Assembly: GCA_900552455.1 (NCBI GenBank)
Contig: URZX01000004.1
Span: forward strand, 43,869 to 107,868
DNA: 64,000 nucleotides
Direction: 5' to 3'
Source: an uncultured Peptococcaceae bacterium
Lineage (GTDB): Bacteria; Bacillota; Peptococcia; Peptococcales; Peptococcaceae
Shown: one piece after another, positions 26,037-32,775 of the stretch
Numbering within the stretch: the first letter of the stretch is position 1
Layout of the letters: every line of letters begins with the position of its first letter
Program-made: the position numbers and the translations under genes
Notes under the pieces: generated by a model
What the model was told of the DNA's origin: nothing
The model's database searches: none
Seen by the model: only the letters and a program-made list of their open reading frames with translations

Positions 26037-27197
26037 TCACTCGCGCTGTTCTTTTTTGCTGAGGGGATCAGGCGGGTGAGCGTCTGCGTCTTTCAGCATG
26101 CGCTCGTAGCGGGCGCGGCGTTTGCCGCCGGCGTAGCCTGTGCAGAAGGGGCAGCCGCTGTTTTGGGCGCCGGTTCTGCTGTAGACGACGGCTTGCCAGA
26201 TGTGTCCGTTCTTACACTGCCACCACACTTTCCGCCGGCTGCCGGGGAGGATGTGGTCGGGGGTAAGGGGGCGGTTCAGGGTGGGGTGCCACTGGCTCGC
26301 TACGTGGGGATAGAGGGTGGCGAGGTCGTTATACCCGGGGAGCACTTTGGTGTTGGCGCAGTATGGGCAACCGCCGTTCCGCTGGGTGCGGCTGGCGACG
26401 GTGGCCTGATACTCGTGGCCTTTGTCGCAGATCCACCAGACTTTTTTGTTGCTGGCGGGAGCAACTTGCTCTGGGGTAAGGGTGCCATTCTTGGTTGGGT
26501 GCCACTGGGCTGCAACGGCTGGATACTGGCTGGCGAGGTCGTTCTCGCCGGGGATGATCATTTTGCTGGTGCAGACTGGGCAGCCGCTGCCGTTGACTCG
26601 GGCGGAGACGGCTGCGCGCCATTCGTGGCCTTTGTCGCAGACCCACCAGACTTTGCGCCGGGTGCCGGGGACGACATCGGCTGGGGTGAGGTCGCCGTTT
26701 TTGGTTGGGTGCCACTGGCGAGCGAGCTCGGGATTGTTGGTGGCGAGGTCGTTGACGCCGCGCAGGAGTGCGCGATTGCTGCAGACCGGACAGCCGGCGC
26801 CGGAGACGCGGCTTTTGATCTGGGCGCGCCACTCGTGGCCATGTTCACACTGCCACCAAACGAGGCGATGGCTGCCAGGGAGCACGTCGGACGGGGTGAG
26901 ATCGCCGTTTTTGGTTGGGTGCCATTCGGCGGCGAGATCTGGGTAACGGGTTGCGAGGTCTGTTTCGCCGGGGACTGGCAAACGACCTGAGCAATATGGA
27001 CAGCCTGTGCCGCTGCCGCTTCGGGTATGGACGGCGGCTTGCCAACTGTGCCCATTCTCACAGCGCCAAAAAACGCGGCGCTTGCTGCCGCGAGATACGG
27101 TCTCGGGCGTGAGTGGCAGGTTGCGTTCGCTGTCCCATTCAGCGAGTAGGTCTTCGCGGTGTTCTCTGTGACAAAAGTCGGCCAGGGATTCGCGCAT
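26037..27197 (-). CDS. Five-repeat treble-clef zinc-ribbon protein
   Basis: A 386-residue protein made of five ~68-residue units, each with a D-L-A..P..A..WHPTKN block, a W-x-C-x(2)-GH-x-W block and a GCPxC block (for example WWQCEHGHEWRA then GAGCPVCSN). This is the DUF4379/treble-clef zinc-binding repeat; four Cys/His positions per unit should bind one zinc ion. Similar repeats occur in nuclease-linked and phage-linked proteins, but no catalytic domain is visible here, so nucleic-acid binding is inference. The ATG at 27197 (GGAGG 8 bases upstream) is preferred to a TTG five codons earlier. DNA is GC-rich relative to the neighbouring surface gene, suggesting transfer. Expression is probably controlled by the invertible segment at 27231-27488. 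Confidence 0.85.
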   Translation of the reverse strand: MRESLADFCHREHREDLLAEWDSERNLPLTPETVSRGSKRRVFWRCENGHSWQAAVHTRSGSGTGCPYCSGRLPVPGETDLATRYPDLAAEWHPTKNGDLTPSDVLPGSHRLVWWQCEHGHEWRAQIKSRVSGAGCPVCSNRALLRGVNDLATNNPELARQWHPTKNGDLTPADVVPGTRRKVWWVCDKGHEWRAAVSARVNGSGCPVCTSKMIIPGENDLASQYPAVAAQWHPTKNGTLTPEQVAPASNKKVWWICDKGHEYQATVASRTQRNGGCPYCANTKVLPGYNDLATLYPHVASQWHPTLNRPLTPDHILPGSRRKVWWQCKNGHIWQAVVYSRTGAQNSGCPFCTGYAGGKRRARYERMLKDADAHPPDPLSKKEQRE

Positions 27198-27219
27198 GGT
27201 GATCGCCTCCAAAACAATA

Positions 27220-27259
27220 AAGCGTGTTCTACAATCTCAATGAATTGTTAAACACGCTT
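27220..27259 (-). terminator. Hairpin between invertible segment and zinc-ribbon gene
   Basis: AAGCGTGTT (27220-27228, outside the segment) pairs with AACACGCTT (27251-27259, inside it), with inner ACAAT/ATTGT pairing through the left inverted repeat. On the minus strand it is followed by TATTGTTTT and then the GGAGG of the zinc-ribbon gene. One arm would be exchanged if the segment inverts. Confidence 0.6.
27231..27254 (+). repeat. Left inverted repeat of the candidate switch
   Basis: A 24-bp site with core TCAATGAATTGTT (27237-27249). The same core occurs in reverse complement at 27470-27482. Differences between the two 24-mers fall at three positions only. Confidence 0.8.
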
Positions 27260-27282
27260 CGTATTTTTTGTCATTTATCGGT

Positions 27283-27315
27283 CGGCTGACAGAAATTGAG
27301 CCGGCTTTTTCTATT
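27283..27315 (+). terminator. Terminator inside the candidate invertible segment
   Basis: A short stem CGGCT/AGCCG followed on the plus strand by GGCTTTTTCTATTTTT. It lies upstream of the internal promoter in the same direction and could insulate it. Confidence 0.55.
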
Positions 27316-27394
27316 TTTGGGCGCAGGAAATCAGAGGTCATCGAATCTAATTTTGATGACCTCTATTTGTCGTGCATAAAATTCTGTATTTTCT

Positions 27395-27423
27395 TTGCCT
27401 TATCCAAGGAAGTATGCTATAAT
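27395..27423 (+). promoter_or_regulatory. Sigma-70-type promoter inside the candidate invertible segment
   Basis: TTGCCT (27395-27400), a 17-bp spacer and TATAAT (27418-27423). It now reads rightward, antisense into the recombinase gene. After inversion it would read into the zinc-ribbon gene with a leader of about 90 bases. Confidence 0.8.
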
Positions 27424-27464
27424 GACCCTGAATAAGAATAACCATCCATTTGTTTCGTATTAAT

Positions 27465-27488
27465 TGTCCAACAATTCATTGAAATTGT
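27465..27488 (-). repeat. Right inverted repeat of the candidate switch
   Basis: Reverse-complement partner of 27231-27254, lying just after the recombinase stop codon. Its arms CAACAATT (27469-27476) and AATTGTTG (27483-27490) flank a 6-bp centre. Confidence 0.8.
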
Positions 27489-27495
27489 TGTGCAG

Positions 27496-28341
27496 TCACT
27501 CCACAAGCTGTAAGCTTTCGAGCTGGCGGCAGCAAACGCTGCCAGGAGCGGCGAGATAAATGCGGGTGGTTTCGATCGACGAATGGCCGAGCATGTCGGC
27601 GAGTCGTGCGATGTCGTGAAAAGTTTCATAGAAAACGGTGGCAAAAAGATGACGCAGGTTGTGCGGAAAGACTTTGCTTGGCGCGACGCCTGCTTCTTTT
27701 GCGAGGTTTTTCATTTCGGCCCACACCTGGTAGCGGGTCATTGGTTTTCCGTCTGCGTTGAGAAAGATCTCTCCGTGGGCGATTTTTTTCAGTCTGGCGT
27801 AGTGGGTGAGTTTTTTGCAGAGCTTGGACGGGATGAGGATGGTGCGGATCTTTCCTTTGAGATGGATATCGGCGCGGCCGCGCGCAACGGATTCGGCGGT
27901 GATGGCGGAAAGCTCGCTGACGCGGATGCCTGTGGCGCCGATGGTCTCAACGACGAGGGCGATGCGCCGCCAGCCACGCGCACGCGCGGCGCGCAGGAGT
28001 TTCTGATATTCCCAGCGGCTGAGGGCGCGGTTGTCGTCGCGGAAAAGCTTGCGCTGCACGCGCAGATAGCGCACGCGGCAGTGATCCCATTCGCGATAGC
28101 GGAAATAACCGTGGAGCGATGCGAGCATGCCGTTGATGGTGGCTGGCAGATAGCCGCGCTCGAGGAGATGGTCTTTCCAGCGGCTGACGCTGACTTTGTC
28201 GACGGGTTCGCCGTCGAGCCAGACGGCAAAGGCGCGAAGATGGCGCAGGTTGTTGGCGATGGTGCCGGGGCTGCGCTCTTCGCTTTGCAGATAATAGATA
28301 TAGTCTTGAAAATCGTGTGGCATGGTATTTTGTGTGTGCAT
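27496..28341 (-). CDS. Tyrosine recombinase (XerC/D-like integrase or DNA invertase)
   Basis: A 281-residue protein. An N-terminal SAM-like core-binding domain (DYIYYLQSEERSPGTIANNL) precedes the catalytic domain with Arg in GATGIRVSELSAI, the HxxR box in FPHNLRHLFATVFYE, and LGHSSIETTRIYL containing the late His and the nucleophilic Tyr. The ATG at 28341 is chosen because GGAGG lies 7 bases upstream; the open frame extends 23 codons further without a site. It is alone, with no excisionase or phage genes nearby. Its stop codon is 7 bases from a 258-bp segment with inverted repeats, so it is probably the enzyme that flips that segment. Integration of an element is the alternative role. Confidence 0.9.
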   Translation of the reverse strand: MHTQNTMPHDFQDYIYYLQSEERSPGTIANNLRHLRAFAVWLDGEPVDKVSVSRWKDHLLERGYLPATINGMLASLHGYFRYREWDHCRVRYLRVQRKLFRDDNRALSRWEYQKLLRAARARGWRRIALVVETIGATGIRVSELSAITAESVARGRADIHLKGKIRTILIPSKLCKKLTHYARLKKIAHGEIFLNADGKPMTRYQVWAEMKNLAKEAGVAPSKVFPHNLRHLFATVFYETFHDIARLADMLGHSSIETTRIYLAAPGSVCCRQLESLQLVE

Positions 28342-28404
28342 AATGGTTCCTCCAATGACTATGTTCACGTTTGCTCTTATTATTGTAGCGTAATTTGGGG
28401 ACAG

Positions 28405-28433
28405 TTGCACCTGAAGATGTGGTCTGCTATACT
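28405..28433 (+). promoter_or_regulatory. Promoter of the cytidylate-kinase-like gene
   Basis: TTGCAC (28405-28410), 17-bp spacer, TATACT (28428-28433), 66 bases before the ATG at 28500. Confidence 0.7.
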
Positions 28434-28499
28434 GAAAGCAGAACGACAGCAGCGCCGGAGCAGCTTCTGCTCTGGTTTTTTCATAGGGAGGAAAACACG

Positions 28500-29123
28500 A
28501 TGCATATCATTACGATCAGCCGCGAGTTTGGCAGCGGCGGGCGCGAGCTGGGCAAGCGTCTGGCGGAGGCGCTGGGCTATGCGTATTACGACCGCGAAAT
28601 CTTGACGATGCTGGCGGAACGGACGGATCTGGACGAAGCGTATCTTGCACACACGCTGGAAGAAAGCGCGCCGTCGGCGCTGTTTCCGATCACGATCGGG
28701 CAGACGTTTTCGGTGCTGCCGAATTACCAGGCGGAATATTCGACGCAGCTCTTGCAGAAGCAAACGGCGCTGATCAAGGAGCTGGCGACGAAGAGCGACT
28801 GTGTGATCGTGGGGCGCAATGCGGATATCATCCTGCGGGAGCAGGATCCACTGCGGCTTTTTGTGCACGCGGATATGGAGGCGCGGATCGCGCGCTGCCG
28901 TCGCCGCGAGGTGTCGGGAGAAGATTTCACGGACAAGGAATATGAGAAAAAGATCCGCCAGGTGGACAAAAACCGCGCAAAAACCCACGGGATCCTCGCC
29001 ACGTACGACTGGGGCGACCGCCGCGGCTACGATCTCTGCATCAACACGACGCATGTAACGGTGCGGGATATCATTCCGGCGCTGGCGGCCTACGCCAGAA
29101 CCTGGGCGGACCACCACGCATAA
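28500..29123 (+). CDS. Cytidylate kinase-like family protein
   Basis: A 207-residue protein of the cytidylate-kinase-like (AAK26-type) P-loop family. It opens MHIITISREFGSGGRELGKR, the characteristic P-loop-bearing start, followed by LAEALGYAYYDREIL; later CVIVGRNADIILRE and LFVHADMEARIARCRRREV fit the nucleoside kinase fold. The substrate of this branch is not settled. The ATG at 28500 follows GGGAGGAAAA; the frame extends upstream without support. It has its own promoter at 28405-28433. Its last codons and terminator form the first copy of a 92-bp direct repeat that recurs after the neighbouring HipA-like gene. Confidence 0.85.
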   Translation: MHIITISREFGSGGRELGKRLAEALGYAYYDREILTMLAERTDLDEAYLAHTLEESAPSALFPITIGQTFSVLPNYQAEYSTQLLQKQTALIKELATKSDCVIVGRNADIILREQDPLRLFVHADMEARIARCRRREVSGEDFTDKEYEKKIRQVDKNRAKTHGILATYDWGDRRGYDLCINTTHVTVRDIIPALAAYARTWADHHA

Positions 29124-29133
29124 ACGACAAAAT

Positions 29134-29169
29134 CCAGACTTCGCAGGATCTGCGAGGTCTGGATTTTTT
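29134..29169 (+). terminator. Terminator of the cytidylate-kinase-like gene
   Basis: CCAGACTTCGCA pairs with TGCGAGGTCTGG and is followed by ATTTTTTG. It is part of the direct repeat. Confidence 0.85.
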
Positions 29170-29182
29170 GTGCGCTTGCGCG

Positions 29183-29204
29183 ATGTTATCATATATGATA
29201 ACAT
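29183..29204. promoter_or_regulatory. 22-bp perfect palindrome upstream of the HipB-HipA-like gene
   Basis: A perfect palindrome with core TTATCATATATGATAA, 32 bases before the ATG at 29237. Its position suits an operator for the helix-turn-helix domain of that gene. A 20-bp copy lies at 30660-30679. Confidence 0.7.
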
Positions 29205-29236
29205 GGGTGTAGATCTTCTCGGAAAGGGTGATACTG

Positions 29237-30601
29237 ATGGATCAACGGCAACGTATTCTCTCTCAGCTTGTGGAAGCACGACTGGAAAAAGGGATTTCTC
29301 AGGCAGAATTGGCGCGCAGGATTGGTACGCAGCCTTCAAATATCTCGCGCCTGGAAAACGGCGCGCAGAACCCTTCGCTGGATATGATCCTGCGTATCGC
29401 CAACGCTTTGGGCAAGGATGTGTCGCTCAGTCTAACAGATCATGTGCCTGCTGGGCCGGAAATTTACAGCCTGCGCCTGTACGACACGGAGCTGGCAAGG
29501 TTTTCCTTAGAGAAGCGCAGCTTGGAAGGGCTTGTGGCAGAACCAGTCTGGATCAATGAAGAAAAAGCACCACTGTTGCCCCTGGAATTGGAACGCAGCG
29601 GCGCAGGCATTTTGAAATGGCTGGAGCGGCGAGTGATTCCAAAAAACCGCACGTTTGTGGATGAGATTTTGAAAACGCTTGGCCTTAGCCACAACGATAC
29701 AAAAGGGATCATTGATGTCTGCAAGGGGCTTTCGCTGAACGACAGCTACTGGGTTGTGCCAGAAGGTTTTTCCGGCTCTTTTGCGGACTACAATCTTTAC
29801 GAAAATCGATTTTCCGAGATTCTCGCGCTGGTCGCATACACTGGCGCGGGGCAAAGCCACGAAGCATTTACAACGTCGCCAGAACTAACGACTGGCGGCA
29901 TGTTGCCGAAAGCCTGGCGATTGATCGACGGAGAAGGGATCGTGCTCTACAAAGGAGGCACGAACGGCGCTTCAAACACAGGCCGGGAACCTTTCTGCGA
30001 ATTCTACGCTTCACAGATCGCTGAAACGATGAAACTCGATGCGGTGCACTACGGACTTGAAAATTGGAAAGGGATGACGGCTTCAACCTGCGCGCTCTTC
30101 ACAAATATCGACACGGCTTATGTGCCCATCGGTCGGCTTGTGACCTCGGGGGGCATTGCTGCCTGCCTGCGCTACTACGACGCACTGGGGCCGGAGTTTG
30201 GCGAATCGCTGCGCAGTATGCTGGTGTTCGATGCACTGATCTACAATGAAGATCGCCATTTTGGCAACTTCGGTTTGTTGCGCGATAATCACAGCGGCCA
30301 GATCGTTGCACCGGCGCCGATCTTCGACAACGGGCTCTCCCTCTTCTGCTACGCTGGCGATGACGACTATGCAGATCTGGCGTCCTATGCAGCAACGCGC
30401 TCCACGCCATATGGCATCAGTTACGAGGAAATCTGCTCTGCTGTCATGGGACGTCGCCAAAAAGAACAGCTGCGCCGTATGATCGGCTTTACTTTCACCC
30501 GTCATCCAAGTCTCAACTTGCCGGAAGCGCACCTCCAGGCGATCGAAGAGCATTTGCAACATCGCGTGCGACATCTCCTGGCGATCCCAAACCACGCATA
30601 A
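29237..30601 (+). CDS. Fused HipB-like DNA-binding and HipA-like kinase protein
   Basis: A 454-residue protein. Residues 1-70 form an XRE helix-turn-helix (KGISQAELARRIGTQPSNIS, RLENGAQNPS). The rest resembles a HipA-type kinase: KPE-like ATP region IVLYKGGTNGA, catalytic loop FDALIYNEDRHFGNFGLLRD with the N-x-DRHxxNxG pattern, and metal-binding APIFDNGLSLF. In classic HipBA the antitoxin and kinase are separate proteins; here both parts lie in one chain. HipA kinases phosphorylate tRNA synthetases and slow growth. The ATG at 29237 follows GGAAAGGG; a GTG three codons upstream is less likely. A 22-bp palindrome upstream and a copy downstream suggest autoregulation, and 90-bp direct repeats flank the gene. 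Confidence 0.85.
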   Translation: MDQRQRILSQLVEARLEKGISQAELARRIGTQPSNISRLENGAQNPSLDMILRIANALGKDVSLSLTDHVPAGPEIYSLRLYDTELARFSLEKRSLEGLVAEPVWINEEKAPLLPLELERSGAGILKWLERRVIPKNRTFVDEILKTLGLSHNDTKGIIDVCKGLSLNDSYWVVPEGFSGSFADYNLYENRFSEILALVAYTGAGQSHEAFTTSPELTTGGMLPKAWRLIDGEGIVLYKGGTNGASNTGREPFCEFYASQIAETMKLDAVHYGLENWKGMTASTCALFTNIDTAYVPIGRLVTSGGIAACLRYYDALGPEFGESLRSMLVFDALIYNEDRHFGNFGLLRDNHSGQIVAPAPIFDNGLSLFCYAGDDDYADLASYAATRSTPYGISYEEICSAVMGRRQKEQLRRMIGFTFTRHPSLNLPEAHLQAIEEHLQHRVRHLLAIPNHA

Positions 30602-30611
30602 ACGACAAAAC

Positions 30612-30647
30612 CCAGACTTCGCAAAACCTGCGAGGTCTGGATTTTTT
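30612..30647 (+). terminator. Terminator of the HipB-HipA-like gene
   Basis: CCAGACTTCGCA-type stem with GGTCTGG, followed by ATTTTTTG; near-copy of the terminator at 29134-29169. Confidence 0.8.
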
Positions 30648-30659
30648 GTGCGCTTGCAT

Positions 30660-30679
30660 TGTTATCATATATGATAACA
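30660..30679. promoter_or_regulatory. Second copy of the TTATCATATATGATAA palindrome
   Basis: A 20-bp perfect palindrome downstream of the HipA-like gene. No plus-strand gene follows, so it may be a bystander of the repeat or a second operator site. Confidence 0.6.
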
Positions 30680-30690
30680 TCGCGCAAAGT

Positions 30691-30727
30691 GAAAGCACCG
30701 CAGGTTTGGCTGGCCTGCGGCGCTTTC
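30691..30727 (-). terminator. Hairpin after the arylsulfate sulfotransferase gene
   Basis: GAAAGC and CCGCAGG pair with CCTGCGG and GCTTTC. On the minus strand it lies 33 bases beyond the stop codon; the following T-run (ACTTTGCG) is weak. Confidence 0.6.
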
Positions 30728-30760
30728 GGAAAAGGGATTATGAAAATGAGAAACGGGTGA

Positions 30761-32647
30761 TCACTTGTTGATAACAATACCGGTTTCGTAGATCTTGTCT
30801 TCGCAGAGGATCTTGACGGTCTGTGGACCAACGAGGCCGGTCTTGTTGATGAAGGTGTCGATGTCGCATGGGTTTTCCTTCTGGAAGGTACCAACGCACA
30901 TTGCGGTGAAGTCCTGGCCAACGGTGTTGACTGGGTAGCGGCGTACGTCGCCGTTTTCGCTGGTGAGAAGGATCTGCACGGTTTCGCCTTCTGTGTAGAT
31001 GGCGTTGACCATGATGCGGTCTTCTTCTTCGATGATGCTGGCATTGTAATGCTCTGGAATGAGTTCGCCGGTTTCATCAGCTTTAATCTTCATGCGGGTG
31101 GTCTGTGTTTCGATCAGGCCGCCGAGGTACTGGCCTTCGCCCTGTTCGAAGGCTTCGCCTGCGAAGTAGATTGGCAGCTTTTCTGCGCGGTAGCAGTTTG
31201 CTGGAACGTGGAGTTCATAAACGACTTCGTCGTCGATGAGTTCGCAGGTGATGGATTCGAAGGATACGCGGTCTTTGGTTTCTGGCTGCATTGCGAGCAT
31301 AACGGCCATGCCTTCGCATGGTTTGCCGTCGAGGTAGCCGATACCGCCGGAATGTACCATGTAGTGGCCTTCGTCGTAGTATTCAACGTTGCAGATGTAT
31401 GGAGAGAAGAATTCTGCACCGCGTTCTTTCCCGTACTGCCAGACCTGTTCGATGGTCATCTTGTCGGTGTCGATGCGATAGCGCACGCCACGGGAGAAGT
31501 TCTGGGAGTTAGGGATGTAGTTGTCTGGGTTCTTTGCGCGATAGTGGCCGTTGTCGAAGAGCATGATGTCGCCGTCTGGGAGGACAACGCAGGCATGCTG
31601 TTCATACTGCCAGTCAAATTCGCCGTCGCCGACTGGGGTGAAGAAATATTTGTCGACGTATTCCTGTGGCCAGTTTTCTGGGTCGCCGATGATCCAGTTG
31701 AGTTCGCCGGTTTCAAAGTCGAGGTTGATGACGGCGTCTTCATGACGACCGGAGAAGGTGAGGCTGTTGGTCTTTTTGTCGTACCAAACGGCGTTGTTGT
31801 GGAACCAGTCTTCCTCGGTCTGGCTGCCGGAGCCTGGGCCGTGCTGTGGGAGAACGGTCTTGTAATCCCATTTCTTGAGGATTTCGCCGGTGTCTTTGTC
31901 GAGAAGAACGCAGACGTCTTCAACGGTGCCGGAATAGAAATCGAAGGTGAGGGCAAGGATGTTGCCGTCTTCCATCTGGAACTGGTCGTGATGATAACCG
32001 CCGCATGGAATGACGTATTCTTTGAAGATCTTGCCGCCGAAGTTCATTTCATAGAGACCGGTGGTGAAGTAAGGCATCTTCACGAGACGTTCGGTGCCGA
32101 CGAGGATGTGGCCGTTCTTGATGCGCTTAATATCGAACGCGAGGTTTTCGGTGCAGTACCAGCGCAGGTCGCCCTTGTAGTCGTAGCCGACTGGCCAGGA
32201 ACGCATGGAAGCGGTGAGGAATACGAAGTTATCGCCCATGTATTCTGCGGTGGTGTCGATGGAGGTGGATTCTGGCACGCCTTCCATCAGAGGATCGGTG
32301 GTAATGGTGACCCTGTTCTTGGTGCCGTCCTGGAGCACGATCTCGACGGTGTTGTCGTAGCCGGCATAGAGGCCGTAAACTGGGAGAACGTGGTCATAAG
32401 CGGCTGGGAAACGATGAACGATGTCACCAGCTGGTTCTTTGCCCTTGACGATGATGGTGACTTCTTCTGGACGTGGGGTCTTGAAGAGGATCATCGCGGA
32501 AAGAGGGCAGATGATGTAAGGGTTGAGTTTTACGAGTGGGTTGGCGAGGGTATAATCGCCGTTTGCGAGTTCAGCGAGAAAAGCTTCTTCGTTGGCTTTC
32601 TGCTGATGGATGATGTGTTCTTTTTTGGTATATTTAATTTCTGCCAT
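30761..32647 (-). CDS. Arylsulfate sulfotransferase (ASST-type), no signal peptide
   Basis: A 628-residue protein of the PAPS-independent arylsulfate sulfotransferase family, which moves sulfate from one phenolic ester to another phenol through a sulfo-histidine. Family blocks: GGYHHDQFQMEDGNI (H219/H220), WFHNNAVWYDKK (H283), LTFSGRHEDAVINLD (R301), GELNWIIGDPENW, and QHACVVLPDGDIMLFDNGHY followed by Arg370 (H351, N366). The known enterobacterial enzyme is periplasmic with a signal peptide; this one begins MAEIKYTKKEHIIHQQKANE with none, so it is probably cytoplasmic. A LysR gene lies 128 bases upstream on the same strand, and DASS anion permeases are nearby, suggesting use of imported sulfate esters. 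ATG follows GGAGG. Confidence 0.88.
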   Translation of the reverse strand: MAEIKYTKKEHIIHQQKANEEAFLAELANGDYTLANPLVKLNPYIICPLSAMILFKTPRPEEVTIIVKGKEPAGDIVHRFPAAYDHVLPVYGLYAGYDNTVEIVLQDGTKNRVTITTDPLMEGVPESTSIDTTAEYMGDNFVFLTASMRSWPVGYDYKGDLRWYCTENLAFDIKRIKNGHILVGTERLVKMPYFTTGLYEMNFGGKIFKEYVIPCGGYHHDQFQMEDGNILALTFDFYSGTVEDVCVLLDKDTGEILKKWDYKTVLPQHGPGSGSQTEEDWFHNNAVWYDKKTNSLTFSGRHEDAVINLDFETGELNWIIGDPENWPQEYVDKYFFTPVGDGEFDWQYEQHACVVLPDGDIMLFDNGHYRAKNPDNYIPNSQNFSRGVRYRIDTDKMTIEQVWQYGKERGAEFFSPYICNVEYYDEGHYMVHSGGIGYLDGKPCEGMAVMLAMQPETKDRVSFESITCELIDDEVVYELHVPANCYRAEKLPIYFAGEAFEQGEGQYLGGLIETQTTRMKIKADETGELIPEHYNASIIEEEDRIMVNAIYTEGETVQILLTSENGDVRRYPVNTVGQDFTAMCVGTFQKENPCDIDTFINKTGLVGPQTVKILCEDKIYETGIVINK

Positions 32648-32775
32648 GTTGGTCCTCCATTCCTATTTCAAACATTAGCATCTCATGTCATTAACTGACC
32701 TTATAAAAAGTATAACGGAATGGCGGATGAAGGCTACTAGTCTGGACTACAGATTCACATATTTTCTGAAATTAT

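Larger units (their letters stand above)
27231..27488. other. Candidate invertible promoter segment (phase switch)
   Basis: A 258-bp stretch between the zinc-ribbon gene and a tyrosine recombinase gene, bounded by 24-bp inverted repeats that agree at 21 positions. Each repeat is itself partly palindromic (ACAAT...ATTGT; CAACAATT...AATTGTTG) with a 6-8 bp centre, like tyrosine-recombinase core sites. Inside are a plus-direction terminator (27283-27315), a second hairpin (GAGGTCATC 27334-27342 with GATGACCTC 27355-27363) and a strong plus-strand promoter (27395-27423). In the present orientation the promoter points away from the zinc-ribbon gene. Confidence 0.75.
29113..29204 (+). repeat. Direct repeat, copy 1 (gene end, terminator, palindrome)
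   Basis: Starts with ACCACGCATAA at the end of the kinase-like gene, includes the terminator and ends with a 22-bp palindrome. Copy 2 lies at 30591-30680 and begins with the same stop-codon context of the HipA-like gene. The copies differ at only a few positions. Confidence 0.85.
30591..30680 (+). repeat. Direct repeat, copy 2
   Basis: Starts with ACCACGCATAA at the end of the HipA-like gene and includes a terminator and the palindrome copy. Compare 29113-29204. Confidence 0.85.

Noticed and set aside
27496-28341. The recombinase as a prophage or ICE integrase
   Set aside because: No phage, conjugation or excisionase genes lie nearby, no tRNA is adjacent, and inverted repeats beside it fit inversion better.
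29170-29559. An alternative frame overlapping the HipA-like start
   Set aside because: It starts inside the terminator and palindrome repeat and overlaps the well-supported helix-turn-helix gene in another frame.
31049-32698. A long plus-strand frame across the sulfotransferase gene
   Set aside because: Antisense to a gene with conserved family motifs; no start signal.
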